A model generated the notes under the pieces. That model saw nothing but the letters and a program-made list of their open reading frames with translations, was not told the DNA's origin and made no database searches. Positions 42,155 to 54,541 of a stretch of DNA of 64,000 nucleotides are shown piece by piece. The DNA comes from Hyaloscypha bicolor E (Eukaryota; Ascomycota; Leotiomycetes; Helotiales; Hyaloscyphaceae): the NCBI RefSeq assembly GCF_002865645.1, contig NW_020194589.1:282333-346332 (forward strand), in the 5' to 3' direction. The translations under genes and the position numbers were made by a program. Every line of letters starts with the position of its first letter. The first letter of the stretch is position 1.

Positions 42155-44612
42155 GACATAATATCTCCTGCTGCTTGTGCCTACTTTCATAATATGTTGG
42201 TCTTTCTCAACATTCCCCAGATGCAATTCATATTTGGAACTGCATTAGTTGTATAAATCGCAGGATTGTTGCTACAGAAATTATCAGCAAGCTTACTGAC
42301 TGCATGCGGAGCACAAGAAAAAAAGGGGTTGACTATAATACCAACATATTCGAAGTGGAAGCCGATTTTGGTTAGGGATTGAAAATGTTTGTGAAATATT
42401 CGCTGATGACTGCTGGCTGCTGACTGCAAACCTCTTCAGCCACAGTAAGCCTGTATAGGCGGCAACGCTTGTCTTGAAGGTCCTTGTCTTTACTTACTCG
42501 TTCGTCCCGCAAGCTCGTTCAATTTGTGAAGCTCCCCACCTCCGATATTCACCCCAGGGCGAATGCGTACAATCTCACGGATATGTGGTTCAACCTTTCC
42601 AACAGTGTCTCCCGCCATTACGCAATAGCGAAGTCTTTAATTGACAGAAGTGAAAGGGCAAATATTTATCACAAGACAAGCATTATTATCCTTCACCCGA
42701 AGTTTTCTTAATCACACCAAATCAGGTTAGAGTTTGAGGTGTAATTTATGTGATACTATCCCCCCTCTGGTTCAAAGCTCCATCATGATATTGATAAACC
42801 ACGCCTGCACGGGCCTTACCGGGGGTCGACAGCGAATAGAGACTCTTCAAAGCACCTGAGATTTCCTATATTGGGGGTATGTTGTGTCGTCACATGACTC
42901 TTAGCTTAGCGCGGCACCCCGCAGCTTGGTCTCAAGCTCCGCGCTCCTTCTTCTGTCTTTAGACGTAATACAACCACACACCCGAATACAGCTGTTTTCC
43001 ACGAGAACATCAGCTCTAGGGTCGTGATAGGGTATAAACGAGGTTTTGGGGTGACGTTACCAATATCGTGATGGAGCTTTGAACGAGGGAGGGAAAGTAA
43101 GATACAGTCAACAAGAGAAGGAAATGCGAAAGTCGCGTCAGCTCAGCTCCTCGGCAACGTGTGTTGGACATAGCCTGTTAGTCTCATCCCCGGGAATGGC
43201 TCGCATCAGTTGTCCAGATTCGGAAGATGACTTTGCATCTCGGCGTCTCTATCGAGATAATCGCCATAGAGGTCGGCGATGTTGGAAGCCTCTGTCAGGA
43301 TCACTTCGCCTTTTCTAGGCACGATATCCTTCACGAAACAGATTGAGATCAGCTGCTTCCTGAACCAGTCACGTGCTCGATCGCGAACTTAAACACTGCA
43401 TCAAAGACTTTGTACACACACACTGATAAGAGAGGAAGGGATATAAGCTGGATCAGGAGAGGTGCTTTATCATCTTTAAGCCCCCCACCCCAAGACAGAA
43501 CCGAACAGAATAAAGTCGTGCCACCCCTCTCCTGACCCCCACATGTGTCACCACATCCGCTAAGGAATCAGCCCTCCTCCATTGGCGACCCAATACCCAC
43601 ACTCACAGATGGCGTTAGATGTCCCAAAATGCTAATCAGACCTCTCCACCTATGAAACCCACCCCTCATGGCCAGCCTACGCAGTACAATGTCGGAACCG
43701 GGGTCGCACTTGAAGGGAGCTCGCATCGCAAGGCTCCCTCTGACGAAATGCCGCAATGCTAGTGGGCAATGGCAGAAGAGTGACCAGGCGGCGTCTGCAA
43801 GGCTGAGGAACTTCCTCGCAGCCGCGTCACAGCACAGTCAGATACAGTAGTTGAGCCAGGGTGACCATGGGGGAGGCGGGAGGAAAGGAAAAGCAATCAA
43901 CAGTGGCCAAGCTCAAGCTTGACAAATCCAACGCCGTGCATGCGCTGTAGCATGTCCACGTGCCAGCACGAAATGCCGGGCGAGACCGGAGTGCGACCGT
44001 CGAATAAAAGGCAGGCCGTGGAGGTGTAGATGCCTGGTTTCTAGGGTCCTTTATCCAGATCAGGCAATTGTGATCCCATTCCAACTTGGGGATCTGGGCA
44101 GGGGGAGGCTAGAACAGCACAACTTTCGAACTCAGCCTTGATACTGGTAAATGAGGGCTGGTGACAAAGAATGGAGGCATTTAGAGGAGGGGAAGCATAT
44201 AAATTTTGTCAAGAAAAAAGGGGTCCATTTCTTGATGCCTGGCGCTTGACGGGGCCGATAAGACATGCAGGGACCTCGCTTGAAAGGGTAAAGTGTCTCG
44301 TGCAATCACGAATTTTGGGCCATCGATGTTGCGATTGTCACGGATCTTCTCGCCTCAATGCTGCCGCCTCAGCTTGACTGTCCTGTCCTACTGCTCCCTA
44401 CTCCCAGTCCCCTCCCTTTCCTTTCCCTTTGTTCACCGCCCATTCAAACCCTCTCCCTCCCTCTCCCCTTCATCCACGTTGCATCTTGTCTTCTTCGCAA
44501 GATCTTTCTTTATCCCTTTGGTCCAACTCCTCCTCTGTCGAGAACACTGACGATCTAGCATCGAGAGTCGAGAGTCGACTGCGTTTACTTCCCCTGCGGA
44601 CGATTAGCCACT
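42155..44612. other. Intergenic region upstream of the sulfatase gene
   Basis: This is 2.46 kb of balanced composition with only short, unrelated open frames on both strands. It holds the 3' flank of the HET pseudogene and the promoter of the sulfatase gene. No further gene is supported. Confidence 0.5.
44385..44545 (+). promoter_or_regulatory. Pyrimidine-rich promoter/5' leader of the sulfatase gene
   Basis: A strongly C+T-rich stretch on the coding strand lies 70-230 nt upstream of the sulfatase ATG. Such CT-rich tracts are common just before or at transcription starts of well-expressed ascomycete genes. The exact start is not visible. Confidence 0.5.
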
Positions 44613-46386
44613 ATGGCACCCGATCTCAACTCTGTCCCTCTGTCGCCACGACAAGAGCAGGTTGAGAGCTTCACCATGGATCCCCCCGACCGATCTGTCC
44701 CTGTGACAAAGAAGCCCAATATCCTCTACATCATGGCCGACCAGCTCGCAGCTCCCCTCCTCAAGATGCACAACCCGGACTCCCAAATCAAGACACCCCA
44801 CCTCGACGCCCTGGCTGCAGGTGCTGTTGTCTTTGACAAAGGATACTGCCCCTCGCCCCTTTGTGCTCCCTCCCGCATGTCCATGATCTCGGGCCAGCTT
44901 CCAACAAAGATCGGGTCCTACGACAATGCCTGCACAATCGATAGCAGTGTGCCGACCTATGCCCACTATCTGCGAGCAGCTGGCTACGAGACTACTCTGG
45001 CTGGCAAGATGCACTTTGTTGGTGACCAATTGCACGGTTATGAGAGCAGATTGACGAGCGATATATATCCTGCAGACTATGGTTGGGCCGTCAACTGGGA
45101 GGAGCCGGACAGGCGATTGGAGTGGTATCACAATGCGAGCTCGATTGAGCAGGCTGGCCCTTGTGTCCGTAGCAACCAGCTGGACTATGACGAGGAGGTC
45201 ATGTATAGGTTCGTGCTCGCTTGAAAACTTCAGTGAAAAGTAAGTAACAGAATTTAGATCGAAGCAATTCCTCTATGACCACGTCCGTAAAGGCCCCAAT
45301 GCCCGTCCCTTCTGCATGACCGTCTCCCTCACACACCCGCACGACCCCTACACAATCGAGAAGAAGTACTGGGACATGTACGAGGATGTTGACATTACAC
45401 TCCCGGAAGTCACTATTCCTCAAGACGAACAAGATGCCCACTCCCAACGCTTGTTGAAGGTCTGCGATCTGTGGGGAAAGGAGTTCACACCCGAGCAAAT
45501 CAAGCGAGCACGGCGAGCTTACTACGGAGCTGTCTCCTACGTAGATGACTGTATCGGCAAGCTGCTCGAGACTTTGAAGGAGTGTCACTTGGACCAGGAC
45601 ACTATCATCGTCTTCTCAGGTGACCATGGAGATATGCTAGGCGAACGAGGACTGTGGTACAAGATGTCCTACTTCGAAGCCTCGGTCCGCGTCCCGCTGC
45701 TCATCCACGCCCCATCACTCTTCACACCTCATCGCGTCTCACAAAACGTGTCTACCCTCGACATCCTGCCAACCCTCGTCGATCTCGCCGGCACAAAACT
45801 CTGGCCCAAGCTCCCCATGGACGGTAACTCCTTGCTCCCGCATCTGGAGAATCGTCCTGGTGGCTCAGACACTGTTTTTGCCGAGTACTGCGGTGAAGGC
45901 ACGATTGCACCGATGATGATGATCCGTCGCGCTGAGTGGAAATATGTCACCTGCCCAGCGGACCCTGATCAACTGTTCAACCTGAAATCCGACCCCTTCG
46001 AGAAGATCAACCTCGCTAGTCTCTCATCCAAGCACCCTCTCAACACGGAGCATGTTTCTTTCGTCCTCGCTGCGTTCCAAGACGAGGCGAAGCGGAAGTG
46101 GGACATGAAGGCAATCACCGAGCAGGCTCTGCAGAGTCAGCGTCAACGACGTCTGGTCTGGGGTGCGTTGCGGAGCGGCAAGTTTACGAGCTGGGATTAC
46201 AATCCGGTGGATGATGGGCGCGAGAAGTATATCCGGTCTCACATTCCGCTTGATGATCTTGAGCTGAAGGCGCGCTTTCCTCCCGTCGATGCGAAGGGTC
46301 GCGATCTGTACTCGGGACTCAGTGGTACTGGTGCTGGCGGAATGGGCACGATTACGGTTGATCAGGCGGGTGCGCATGGTCAATGA
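44613..46386 (+). CDS. betC: Choline-sulfatase (type I sulfatase)
   Basis: Two exons (44613-45208 and 45258-46386, 49-nt GT-AG intron) encode 574 aa. The enzyme hydrolyses choline-O-sulfate to choline and sulfate, freeing stored sulfur and supplying choline for betaine synthesis. The sulfatase signature CAPSR is at 84-88; Cys84 would be converted to formylglycine. Metal-binding residues are seen in NILYIMADQ (Asp43) and FSGDHGD (Asp321, His322), with HPHDPY between. The C-terminal block with WDYNPVDD, YIRSH and LELKARFP is the choline-sulfatase C-terminal domain, which separates it from aryl-sulfatases. No signal peptide is evident, in keeping with a cytosolic enzyme. The first ATG gives a short N-terminal extension; Met22 is an alternative start. 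The gene is convergent with the copper ATPase gene. Regulation by sulfur limitation is known for fungal members but not shown here. Confidence 0.9.
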
Positions 46387-47533
46387 TCTGCTCACTCTCC
46401 GCTCATCTATCTTGCCTCGATTCCTCTCGCGAATCTTGGCCGGATGAATGAGGGTTGAGTTGATGAGTTGCGATTGTACGGCCATCACCTTATACACTTC
46501 TTCCTTTTCTGTCTTCACTTGACATCGATGGTCAGATTCTGCACTTAGCGAGCGAGCGTGCTTTTCTTGCTTTTACAAAATGCTTGCACTACAAAGACTG
46601 CGTTGTACCAGTAGACACGTTGTTTTTCTGCTGGGTTTCGAGAAGACTGATGATCACGAATGCATGCAATGATGGGTGGCTAAGACTTTGCTTTGCGATA
46701 GATGATGAATAAATTTGAGCATTAGAAAATCTCCGAGTCTGTGAATGTGACTGAGATGGTTTGAATTGGGAAATTGAGAAAAAGGTCCCTCTCGCAGCAG
46801 TGTCCAACAGCTCTTAACATTCTACCGCCGAAAATGCGGGGAAGGACCATGTATGCTACCTTTGATTCAAATGTGTGTGATTCACGGGTAGATCACGTGG
46901 AGCACCCATCTCAACCCTAACATCACCTTATTAACAACGCCAGTACCCAAGGTGGGTTATAATACTCTCCCTCATTCCTCGCTTTCATGGTTCTCTTCTG
47001 CACTTGAGTGCGAGATTTGAACGGAGCGTGAAAGTACGCCATGACGGACTACCCAACGAGATTCGAATATCGCAGACTCGCAGTGTTGCGTGGCTTGTGA
47101 CCGCGCCGATTCTGTGGCTAGGGGAGAGTATTGTCATTGTTGGGGTTGTTGTTATATCAAAATCCGTATCTGCGAACAAAGCCTTCTCTTTTGCCCGTAC
47201 TCGGCCCACCTGCAGAATAAAATTTGAAAGTGGAGTTAAGAGCCGGTTTAAGTTCCTGACTACTTTATCACAGATAGAAGAATTCTTTCTTTAGAAGCAT
47301 TTTAGTTTAGTGTTATAGATGCGCCAAGCAACTAAAAGGAACCAACTGAGGCTCGTGAAACAGCTGCTACTTAATCCATCGAAATTGCACGGACAGACAT
47401 GAGAGAACCTGAAACTTTCAGCCAAGCTCCACTTGCATGACAGTTAACTGCTAGGCTTTTGAAAATGCAAATAGTTGATAAAAAAACCCAAACCCAAACC
47501 TTGAATCCCTATAATCAGCAGAGACTCCGCAGT
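46387..47533. other. Convergent intergenic region, no gene
   Basis: This is 1.15 kb between the 3' ends of the sulfatase (plus) and copper ATPase (minus) genes. Several short overlapping open frames are present on both strands, none resembling a family known to me. It should contain both transcript ends. Confidence 0.5.
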
Positions 47534-50500
47534 TTACTCTCGAGACCCTGTTCGCCCCTTGCCCGCTCTAAAACCCACGACCAGCAGCCTCGTCCTCAAC
47601 AGAAGGCTGCTACAGACAACACTCAGACTGCTTAATGCCATAGCTACACTAGCCCAGACAGGGTCAAGCCTGACATGGCCTCCACTGGTCTTGATCGGAT
47701 ATAGCGCGCCAGCAGCTACAGGGAGGGCAAGCAAATTGTAGACCAGGGCCCAGCCGAAATTGAATTTGATTCTTGTGAACACGGTTCGGCTGAGGTCGAT
47801 GAGCGTGAGCAAGGGGGCCAGGCCCGGTGAAATGAGGACAAACTCCGCAGAGGAAATGGCGATGTCTGATCCAGAGCCAATGGCAATGCCCACGTCGGCC
47901 ACGGTTAGAGCAGGAGAGTCATTGATACCATCTCCAACCATGGCGATTATTGCTCTTTGATAACCGCGATTCATCTTCTTCAAGGATTTCTGAAGGGACT
48001 TGATCTTCTCTGCCTTTTGATTGGGTAGGACCCCAGCGATAATGTTTGTTCTTGGAATGCCAACCAGATCGCCTACCGCAAACGCTGTGGTAGGGCTGTC
48101 GCCAGATATCATCCAAACGTCGATGCCCCGGCCGCGAAGCGCCATAATGACATCGCGAGCTTCAGGACGAAGCGGATCCGCTATTGCAAAAATTGCTGAC
48201 AGCCTCCAAGTCGTTTCCGTTTTCAATGTTGTTACAGGTGTCTCGGCGTTGGAGACCGATCTCACAGCCACCAACGCAACCGACTTCCCTTGAACCTTCC
48301 AGCTCTCAAGGGTAGCAACGGATGATTTCGGGATATCAACGTTGTGATCCATCATCAAAGGCTCGTTCCCGATCAAGACCTCGATGCTCTCCTTGGTTGT
48401 CGCCGACACCACGGAACCCTTTAGTCCCTTGCCAGGAATTTCTGTTAGTCGTGTCGATTGAAGTCTTTCCGCCTGCCTAGCCTCGCAGAATGAAACTAAC
48501 GCCTTTGCAATCGGGTGGCTACTGCTCTCTTCTAATACCTTAATTGCACCAAAGGTAAAGTCAGAGTCCTCCTCGCTACCCAAGACATGGTCGGTAATAG
48601 CAGGCTCTCCGCCTTGGGTCAGCGTACCAGTCTTATCGAAGACAATACAATCAAGATCGCTGGCTTCTTGAAACGCCTCTCCTCCCCCTTTGACGAGGAT
48701 CCCATGTTTGGCTGCTAGACCACCACCAACGAAGAGAGCGGTAGGAGCAGCGAGTCCAATGCCACAAGGACAAGCGATAACGAAGACGGCGATTGCAAAT
48801 TGTAACGACCAGAACGGCCAGCCTCCAACGCCAACATCCAGGTAGCTTTGAGGAAGCGAGCCAGAAAGTCCGAGACTCAACCAGATAATCCAAGTGGAGA
48901 CCGCAATGAAGGTGACAACCGGGACAAAATAGCTGGTCAGTACATCGGCAACGCGCTCAATTGGCGCTCGTTTTGTCTGCCCCTCTCGGACAGCTGCAAC
49001 GACTTGATCTAGCATAGAGGCTCCAGAGATACGAGAGACTTCGATAGAGATAGGGTCGCCTGTATTGATTGTGCCGGAAAAGACTTCATCACCGATTGAC
49101 TTCGCCAGGAGTCTGGATTCCCCTGTCAGACTCGACTCGTCAAACCTCGACTCGCCTTCGATAATAATGCCATCGCAAGGCGGAGAGCCGCCGTGAAGGA
49201 CTCGAACGGTATCACCGCATTCGACCAGGTCAATGTGGACTGACTGTTGCTGTCCCTGGGTATTATGGTGGTTGTACCCGAAACCTCCTCCCCTGTGACT
49301 AGTGAGGATTGCTTCAGTCGGTCGAAGTTTCCCCAACATCGTCACCGCATCCCCGGCCTTCGCTTTGCTATATGCTTCGAGTAGCCTTCCGATCAATAGG
49401 AACATTGTTAAGAACACTACAGCATCGAAATAAGAGGAACTTGCTTTCATCGCTGTTGCATCAGAAGGTTGCGTAGCATCGATAGCCAGCACGGCGATTG
49501 AAGAGAAATAAGCAATCGAGACACCCCAAGACATAAGCATATCCATACTACCAAAACGGTAAAACCTTTGGAGGATTGGTGTCTGACTTCCTGGTCTCCA
49601 CAGCGCTCGTATCTCCCTAATTGCGCGACGGTGGAAGAGGTCTGCTGCGAAGAAGTAAACAGGGGTAGCTGTGATAAACTGCGCCCACTCCCCTCGACTA
49701 ACGTTACCGGACCATATCGGATGCATCAAGTACTGCCGACCGGTATTGCTAGATGGCAGAAGGTTCATGAAGACAATTCCGATTATAAAAGTCGGGATGG
49801 CGGCCGTGATAGAAAGTATGAGACGAAGCAAAATACGGCGCCTATGTTCGGCTTGCATCTTTTGGGAGCGTTCTTCAAGTGTCGGAGGATGATAGACAGA
49901 GGCTCTAAAAGATGCATCTGCTGCCGATATGGTGGCAAGAATGTGTCGAATCGTAAATTCGGGTGCGTCAGGAATGTATGTGACCTTCAAGATGGGATTC
50001 GTCCTTGATAGAGTCCCCTCGATTTGCACACGGCTCCCGCCCGCTTTCAATGCGTCCAAGATTCGCGAAGGGCAATGATCACAATACATGCCGTCAACGC
50101 GAATAGATACCGTCCTCTGATTGTCCTGCTTGCGAGCCATGTTCAAATCGTCCATAGCACTCAATGTCGCCTCGTATCCTATCTCTTCAATGGCCTTCGC
50201 AATTTGCCCCAGGTGGCCTTTCCCTTTGAATAGCACCGTAGCGCTATTTGAGATCAAGTTGACTTCTACCCTCACAACCCAGTCAAACATCTCAAGCGCT
50301 CTCTCAATGCTACCAACGCAAGAACTGCACGTCATTCCACCTATGGCATAAGATGCGCGCCATATATCGTCCGTCCGTGATAAATCATCGGTGGTCTGAT
50401 CCTCAATATCTTCGTTCTGGTGAACTGTTGCTTCGTACCCAGTGGATTCGATGGCATCGGTAATATCGCCAAGATGTTCCCTGCCATAAAAGTCCACAGA

Positions 50501-51223
50501 TGCGCTGTTGGTGAGAAGATTGACATCAACAGACTGTATCCACGTCTTAGATCGGAGAACCTCAGTGATATTGCCAACGCAGGAGCTGCAGGTCATGCCG
50601 GAGATCGACAGCCAGGCTCGTACTAGTTGTGATTTGCGGGTACCTACAACCGTAAAAGGTTGATCTGTAGGCGCTACATCGGCGACATCGTGGGTTGGGT
50701 CCATTTCACCACGTTCGTTCTGCTGAGGTAACTCCTTGACGCTCATCGAGGTAGGCAGAATCATGGATTTTGATCCCCTATTTTCCTCCTGCTCCGCGCG
50801 ACACTGATCACATCTCTCTAAATGTGTCGCTCTTTCTCGCTCTTCCTCGTCCTTCTTGTTTCTTCCCGAAGTTCCCCATCTTGTCGTTCCCTGTGGATGC
50901 AACGGCGTTCGCTGATGGCCATCTTGCTCAATGCCAACCCCTGCAGCTCCATCGGACTCGGTAATATGATCTGGAATTATACTGTCTATTTCGAAGCCAG
51001 CTTCCCTAAGCGCGTGTGCGATATTCTCAACCGGCAAAGACAGTGTGTGCTGGACCACAACGGTTTGAGACACGATGGAGATAGAAACCGACAGCGGCTT
51101 CGGATCAAGAGTGGAAAGGACATCGTTGATGTTCGATACGCAGGATGGGCAATGAAGATTGCGTATCAATACCGTCGTCGTGCTGGTCTCGAGCTGAGTG
51201 GCTGGGTTCTTGGGTTGCTCCAT
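47534..51223 (-). CDS. Copper-transporting P1B-type ATPase with four N-terminal metal-binding domains
   Basis: This intronless gene encodes 1229 aa. The family pumps Cu(I) out of the cytosol using ATP, either to the Golgi (Ccc2-like) or across the plasma membrane (CrpA-like detoxification). Four heavy-metal-associated domains carry CPSC (25-28), MTCSSC (Cys212, Cys215), MTCSSC (Cys299, Cys302) and CDHC (381-384). Domains 2 and 3 are canonical and 1 and 4 divergent. The spacer between domains 1 and 2 is charged and has an extra CDQC at 138-141. The core has the TGES actuator motif, the transmembrane CPC (Cys818, Cys820), the phosphorylated Asp863 in DKTGTLT, an SHP motif (SSSHPIAKAL) and GDGINDSP. 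Membrane segments flank these as expected. With four metal-binding domains and 1229 residues it is longer than yeast Ccc2. That favours the large fungal detoxifying type, but location cannot be decided from sequence. Confidence 0.93.
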   Translation of the reverse strand: MEQPKNPATQLETSTTTVLIRNLHCPSCVSNINDVLSTLDPKPLSVSISIVSQTVVVQHTLSLPVENIAHALREAGFEIDSIIPDHITESDGAAGVGIEQDGHQRTPLHPQGTTRWGTSGRNKKDEEERERATHLERCDQCRAEQEENRGSKSMILPTSMSVKELPQQNERGEMDPTHDVADVAPTDQPFTVVGTRKSQLVRAWLSISGMTCSSCVGNITEVLRSKTWIQSVDVNLLTNSASVDFYGREHLGDITDAIESTGYEATVHQNEDIEDQTTDDLSRTDDIWRASYAIGGMTCSSCVGSIERALEMFDWVVRVEVNLISNSATVLFKGKGHLGQIAKAIEEIGYEATLSAMDDLNMARKQDNQRTVSIRVDGMYCDHCPSRILDALKAGGSRVQIEGTLSRTNPILKVTYIPDAPEFTIRHILATISAADASFRASVYHPPTLEERSQKMQAEHRRRILLRLILSITAAIPTFIIGIVFMNLLPSSNTGRQYLMHPIWSGNVSRGEWAQFITATPVYFFAADLFHRRAIREIRALWRPGSQTPILQRFYRFGSMDMLMSWGVSIAYFSSIAVLAIDATQPSDATAMKASSSYFDAVVFLTMFLLIGRLLEAYSKAKAGDAVTMLGKLRPTEAILTSHRGGGFGYNHHNTQGQQQSVHIDLVECGDTVRVLHGGSPPCDGIIIEGESRFDESSLTGESRLLAKSIGDEVFSGTINTGDPISIEVSRISGASMLDQVVAAVREGQTKRAPIERVADVLTSYFVPVVTFIAVSTWIIWLSLGLSGSLPQSYLDVGVGGWPFWSLQFAIAVFVIACPCGIGLAAPTALFVGGGLAAKHGILVKGGGEAFQEASDLDCIVFDKTGTLTQGGEPAITDHVLGSEEDSDFTFGAIKVLEESSSHPIAKALVSFCEARQAERLQSTRLTEIPGKGLKGSVVSATTKESIEVLIGNEPLMMDHNVDIPKSSVATLESWKVQGKSVALVAVRSVSNAETPVTTLKTETTWRLSAIFAIADPLRPEARDVIMALRGRGIDVWMISGDSPTTAFAVGDLVGIPRTNIIAGVLPNQKAEKIKSLQKSLKKMNRGYQRAIIAMVGDGINDSPALTVADVGIAIGSGSDIAISSAEFVLISPGLAPLLTLIDLSRTVFTRIKFNFGWALVYNLLALPVAAGALYPIKTSGGHVRLDPVWASVAMALSSLSVVCSSLLLRTRLLVVGFRAGKGRTGSRE

Positions 51224-54200
51224 TGTTTCAAGTCGTCGCTTCCGCCTGACAGTGGAAAGGAGGAGGGCTCTGTTGGGTGTGTGATATGGGCAAGGAAGTG
51301 AATTGTTCTTTTAAAGGCGTCGTTAGATCAGTGAATTTGGGGAGATATGGGAAGTCGCATGCGGAATCTTTTCTGTGCTCAACTCCCTTGAAAATCTCCT
51401 CGAGGGAAGGTTCGAGGCTCGACCTGACGCTGACCGAGAAAACGCACAAATATCGCAATTACAAACCACCGAACCATGCTGAGCCCAGCCACTCCCTTGT
51501 CACCGCGCATGGCCGTACTGTAGATGAAGCATACGCCTTTCATCATTGGGTGGTGTGATGTCTGTTTTGACTCATCGGCGATCGCGCACAAACAGCGCAG
51601 CCTTGGAACTCGCGCTTCACGAATCAGGTTGTGTGTGAATGGACGAGGAGTGCCATGAACTGCAATGTGTCAGGCACATGCTCTAGTTTTAGGATTAACT
51701 CGTAAGGTGTACGACGCATGACGGTACAGTACATATTTGGAGTTGATTTAGGCTTGTCAGTGGCAACGCACAAACCCCGCAGCCCTCGAGAGGTCACTCG
51801 CTTAGCGGGCTTCAGCGCACAAACCCCTCGGTGGCCAGTGAAAGACCCCGAGGGGTGGCGAGGTCAAAATCTCATTATCTTCCATACTAGCATTAGCCCA
51901 TAGGGGCATCTTATTCTATATGAGCGGCCAGGGAAGTCAATAAGGATAAGATAGCCCAAGGCTTGACTGTCGCTTCCTCTTTAACGCTCTTGATTTCTGA
52001 GACTTGGATGGAAGCTTGCAATCGTTCCTTGAGGCCCGAGCCACCAAGCTTCATGTCCGAGATCGCAAGACTGTCACTAGTGCTGTGGGTTGAGGCTTGC
52101 CATTGGTGCATCTCAAGTAGGTGGCTTGCAACCAAGGAAGTGGAAAAGGGGGAGTCTCGTCCTTTCCTTCGCTGTCATCTACTCGTCCGATGTCTTCTGG
52201 CCCTGGTTTACTTTTGCTGTGGGAATAATGAGAGTCGAGAAATTTAGTGTTGAAGGTGCGTTTTGTAGCAAGACACATTAATAGCGATTGACACGGGGGA
52301 AGTGAAGGGGTTCCGCTTAGATGTTATGGTGTTGCCTTCACTACAGAGAATCCCGCCATTTGGTGCTATCTTTATCCAGGATTTCTCGTTTCGAGACTAT
52401 GAAGTATAAAATTAATTGGTGTATTTAATGCTTTTTACGCGACATCAAATCGTGAGTTAAGCGAAGTTTTCTCGTTTTAAGGTGTGAAGCGAGGGGCGAG
52501 GATACTTTTAGTTGATTCTCCGTAGGTAGGTTTGGGGTTGTGCGTGCAGGGTTGGTTTCTTGTTTTCAAGGAGGTTTTCTAACTTAATTTTAGTTGTTGT
52601 CTACTAGTTTCCATTTAAATCCGCAGGTTGGATGGGGACAACGGCTCTCTTGGCGATAATATGCAATTATGGCGTGCATCTCCTCCTTGATTGGATCCTG
52701 TTTGGGGCAATGATGATTATGATTGCCGACACACCCATGGCATTGAGAGACCAACGTGGAAGGGAAAGGGAGCTGATCTGAAGATACCTATGGGTTTAAG
52801 AATGTGTGTTTCGGCCCTTATCGACGTTCTGTAGCTTGTCTTGTTGTCGTTCTTGTTGTCAATCTAGCTCTTGCTGACACATTTCACTTCATCTTCCATG
52901 TTATTTAAAGCGTGGATAAAGGTACCGTATTTCAGTGCCACTTCTCAATTAAAAACCCTCTTCTCCGTATTCGCTAGAACTTGTCTCGTTGCCAGCAAGT
53001 TTCGCTGTATTCGTCGATGTTTCCTGTGGTGGCCTGTAACCTCCGTGATGGCTCGCGCCGGACACTTGTGGATTTGACTGACTCTGCTCCTGCCTGTTTA
53101 TAGCCTCAAGTCCGCTATTCGAGGTTCACGTCCTCTCACACAGACACTCTTTCCGTAGAAGTTCCCTCTACTTGCTTTGTAGAATAGGTCGATTCGATTG
53201 ACAGAACGCCCCCTCAACATACCGACAGATACGCAGCTTTGAATGCCTTGGCAACCCGATTCCCGATATCCTCATCACCCAGAGCCAAGGACATCAAGAA
53301 TGTTCAAACCCCTTCATTATTGCCTTATTGGGTTGTGTGGCCCATCTTCCAATTTCAAACTTAAATTCAAACAAAGGGTGCTGAATGATTTTTGATGAAG
53401 GATAATCGTTCCATAGCTTCTCAAAGAATAAAGTGACAACAGCCGAAACAACGTCAACCGGCATTCTCGGGCCGTTATCTCTCGCGCTCTTATATTGTTT
53501 AACTAGAATATTCTGTTTGCGCTTTCGCGTTTTCTCTTAAGCCAAGCACTTGTATCACGAGTCCTGAGTGTCTCTCTAATAGAGAATAATACAAGTCAGA
53601 CTTTTCTTGTTCTTTTCGGATGGAGAATTTCGTGTGTATTTTGCGTGATAGAACGTACGAAGGCAAGTTTTATACAGCAATACGCCCAGGTACGAGATCT
53701 TTCAAGTGTTCCAAAGGACTATAACTGCGTCTTCAAAGATTAACAAAGGCGTGAGAGCAGAATTTGTACTTCTGCTTGCTTCCATACTCAAGGTGCTTTG
53801 AGTTCCGAATAATCAAGTCAAGATGTGAAGAATTGGCCTGGGGGGATGTTCTTTTTGTGGCCTGGACACACGTTTGGGGTAGGAAGCGGGGCCGAGGTCC
53901 ACGTCCGTTATTTCCCATTTCATCAGATCTTGTTTGGACTAGGATTTTTCAGATTACGCAAAGAGTAGGACCTATTTTTATAGATCCTACGAGTTATCAT
54001 ACGCGGCTTTGGGCGAGTTCTGCCGTTTCTTCTATTTGGCTGGCTTAGCGCTCGGGATGTATTAAAATTCCCCTTTTGCTCACCGGAGGATGACGAAATC
54101 GATTTATATGCACTAGAGCAACCTAAAAATTGTTACGATTGGTTTTTAATGCTCAGGTCTCAGATAATAATATCGTTCAGCCTAGTTGGGTATCTGTATT

Positions 54201-54541
54201 GATACTTGAAACGTTAAATATGCAGGTGGAAATAAGCAGTACCAGGCATGGCTGCGGCGCGGCCAAGAAGTCGTGTCTAAAAGGGGGGATAATAAGCGAG
54301 TGTGCTCTCACTCTTAAGGGACGATAATTCCAGCTTTCATGGTCATTGCCTTTGAGCTTGTCTAGATGCACGAACCTCCCCTATCTCGCTAACTGCAAAA
54401 TTAAATCTTGAGCAACCAGACTTGGTCATCTTTTTATTCTGTTTAGAGCTCTCAACCCCTCAGAAGTGCAATAAACACGGGTTCGTAATATGTCGAATCT
54501 CTCTACAGAGCACTTATCTGATAACTAGACAGCCCTTCATC
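51224..54541. other. Long intergenic region between copper ATPase and zinc-finger gene
   Basis: This is 3.3 kb of balanced sequence with the ATPase promoter on the left. All open frames are under 100 codons and resemble nothing recognised. A small hairpin (51,823-51,856) has 9-nt arms, ACCCCTCGG and CCGAGGGGT, around 16 nt. The phrase CGCACAAAC recurs three times between 51,580 and 51,825. An unannotated spliced gene or non-coding RNA cannot be excluded. Confidence 0.5.

Noticed and set aside
42484..44550. Short frames in the intergenic region before the sulfatase
   Set aside because: They overlap on both strands, are low complexity in places (CT-rich leader) and lack any motif.
51911..54371. 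Short frames between the copper ATPase and the zinc-finger gene
   Set aside because: All are under 100 codons, overlap on both strands and resemble nothing known to me.
54422..54541. Upstream in-frame extension of the zinc-finger protein
   Set aside because: Its 40 codons look like leader sequence, and the Cys-rich units begin just after the ATG at 54542.
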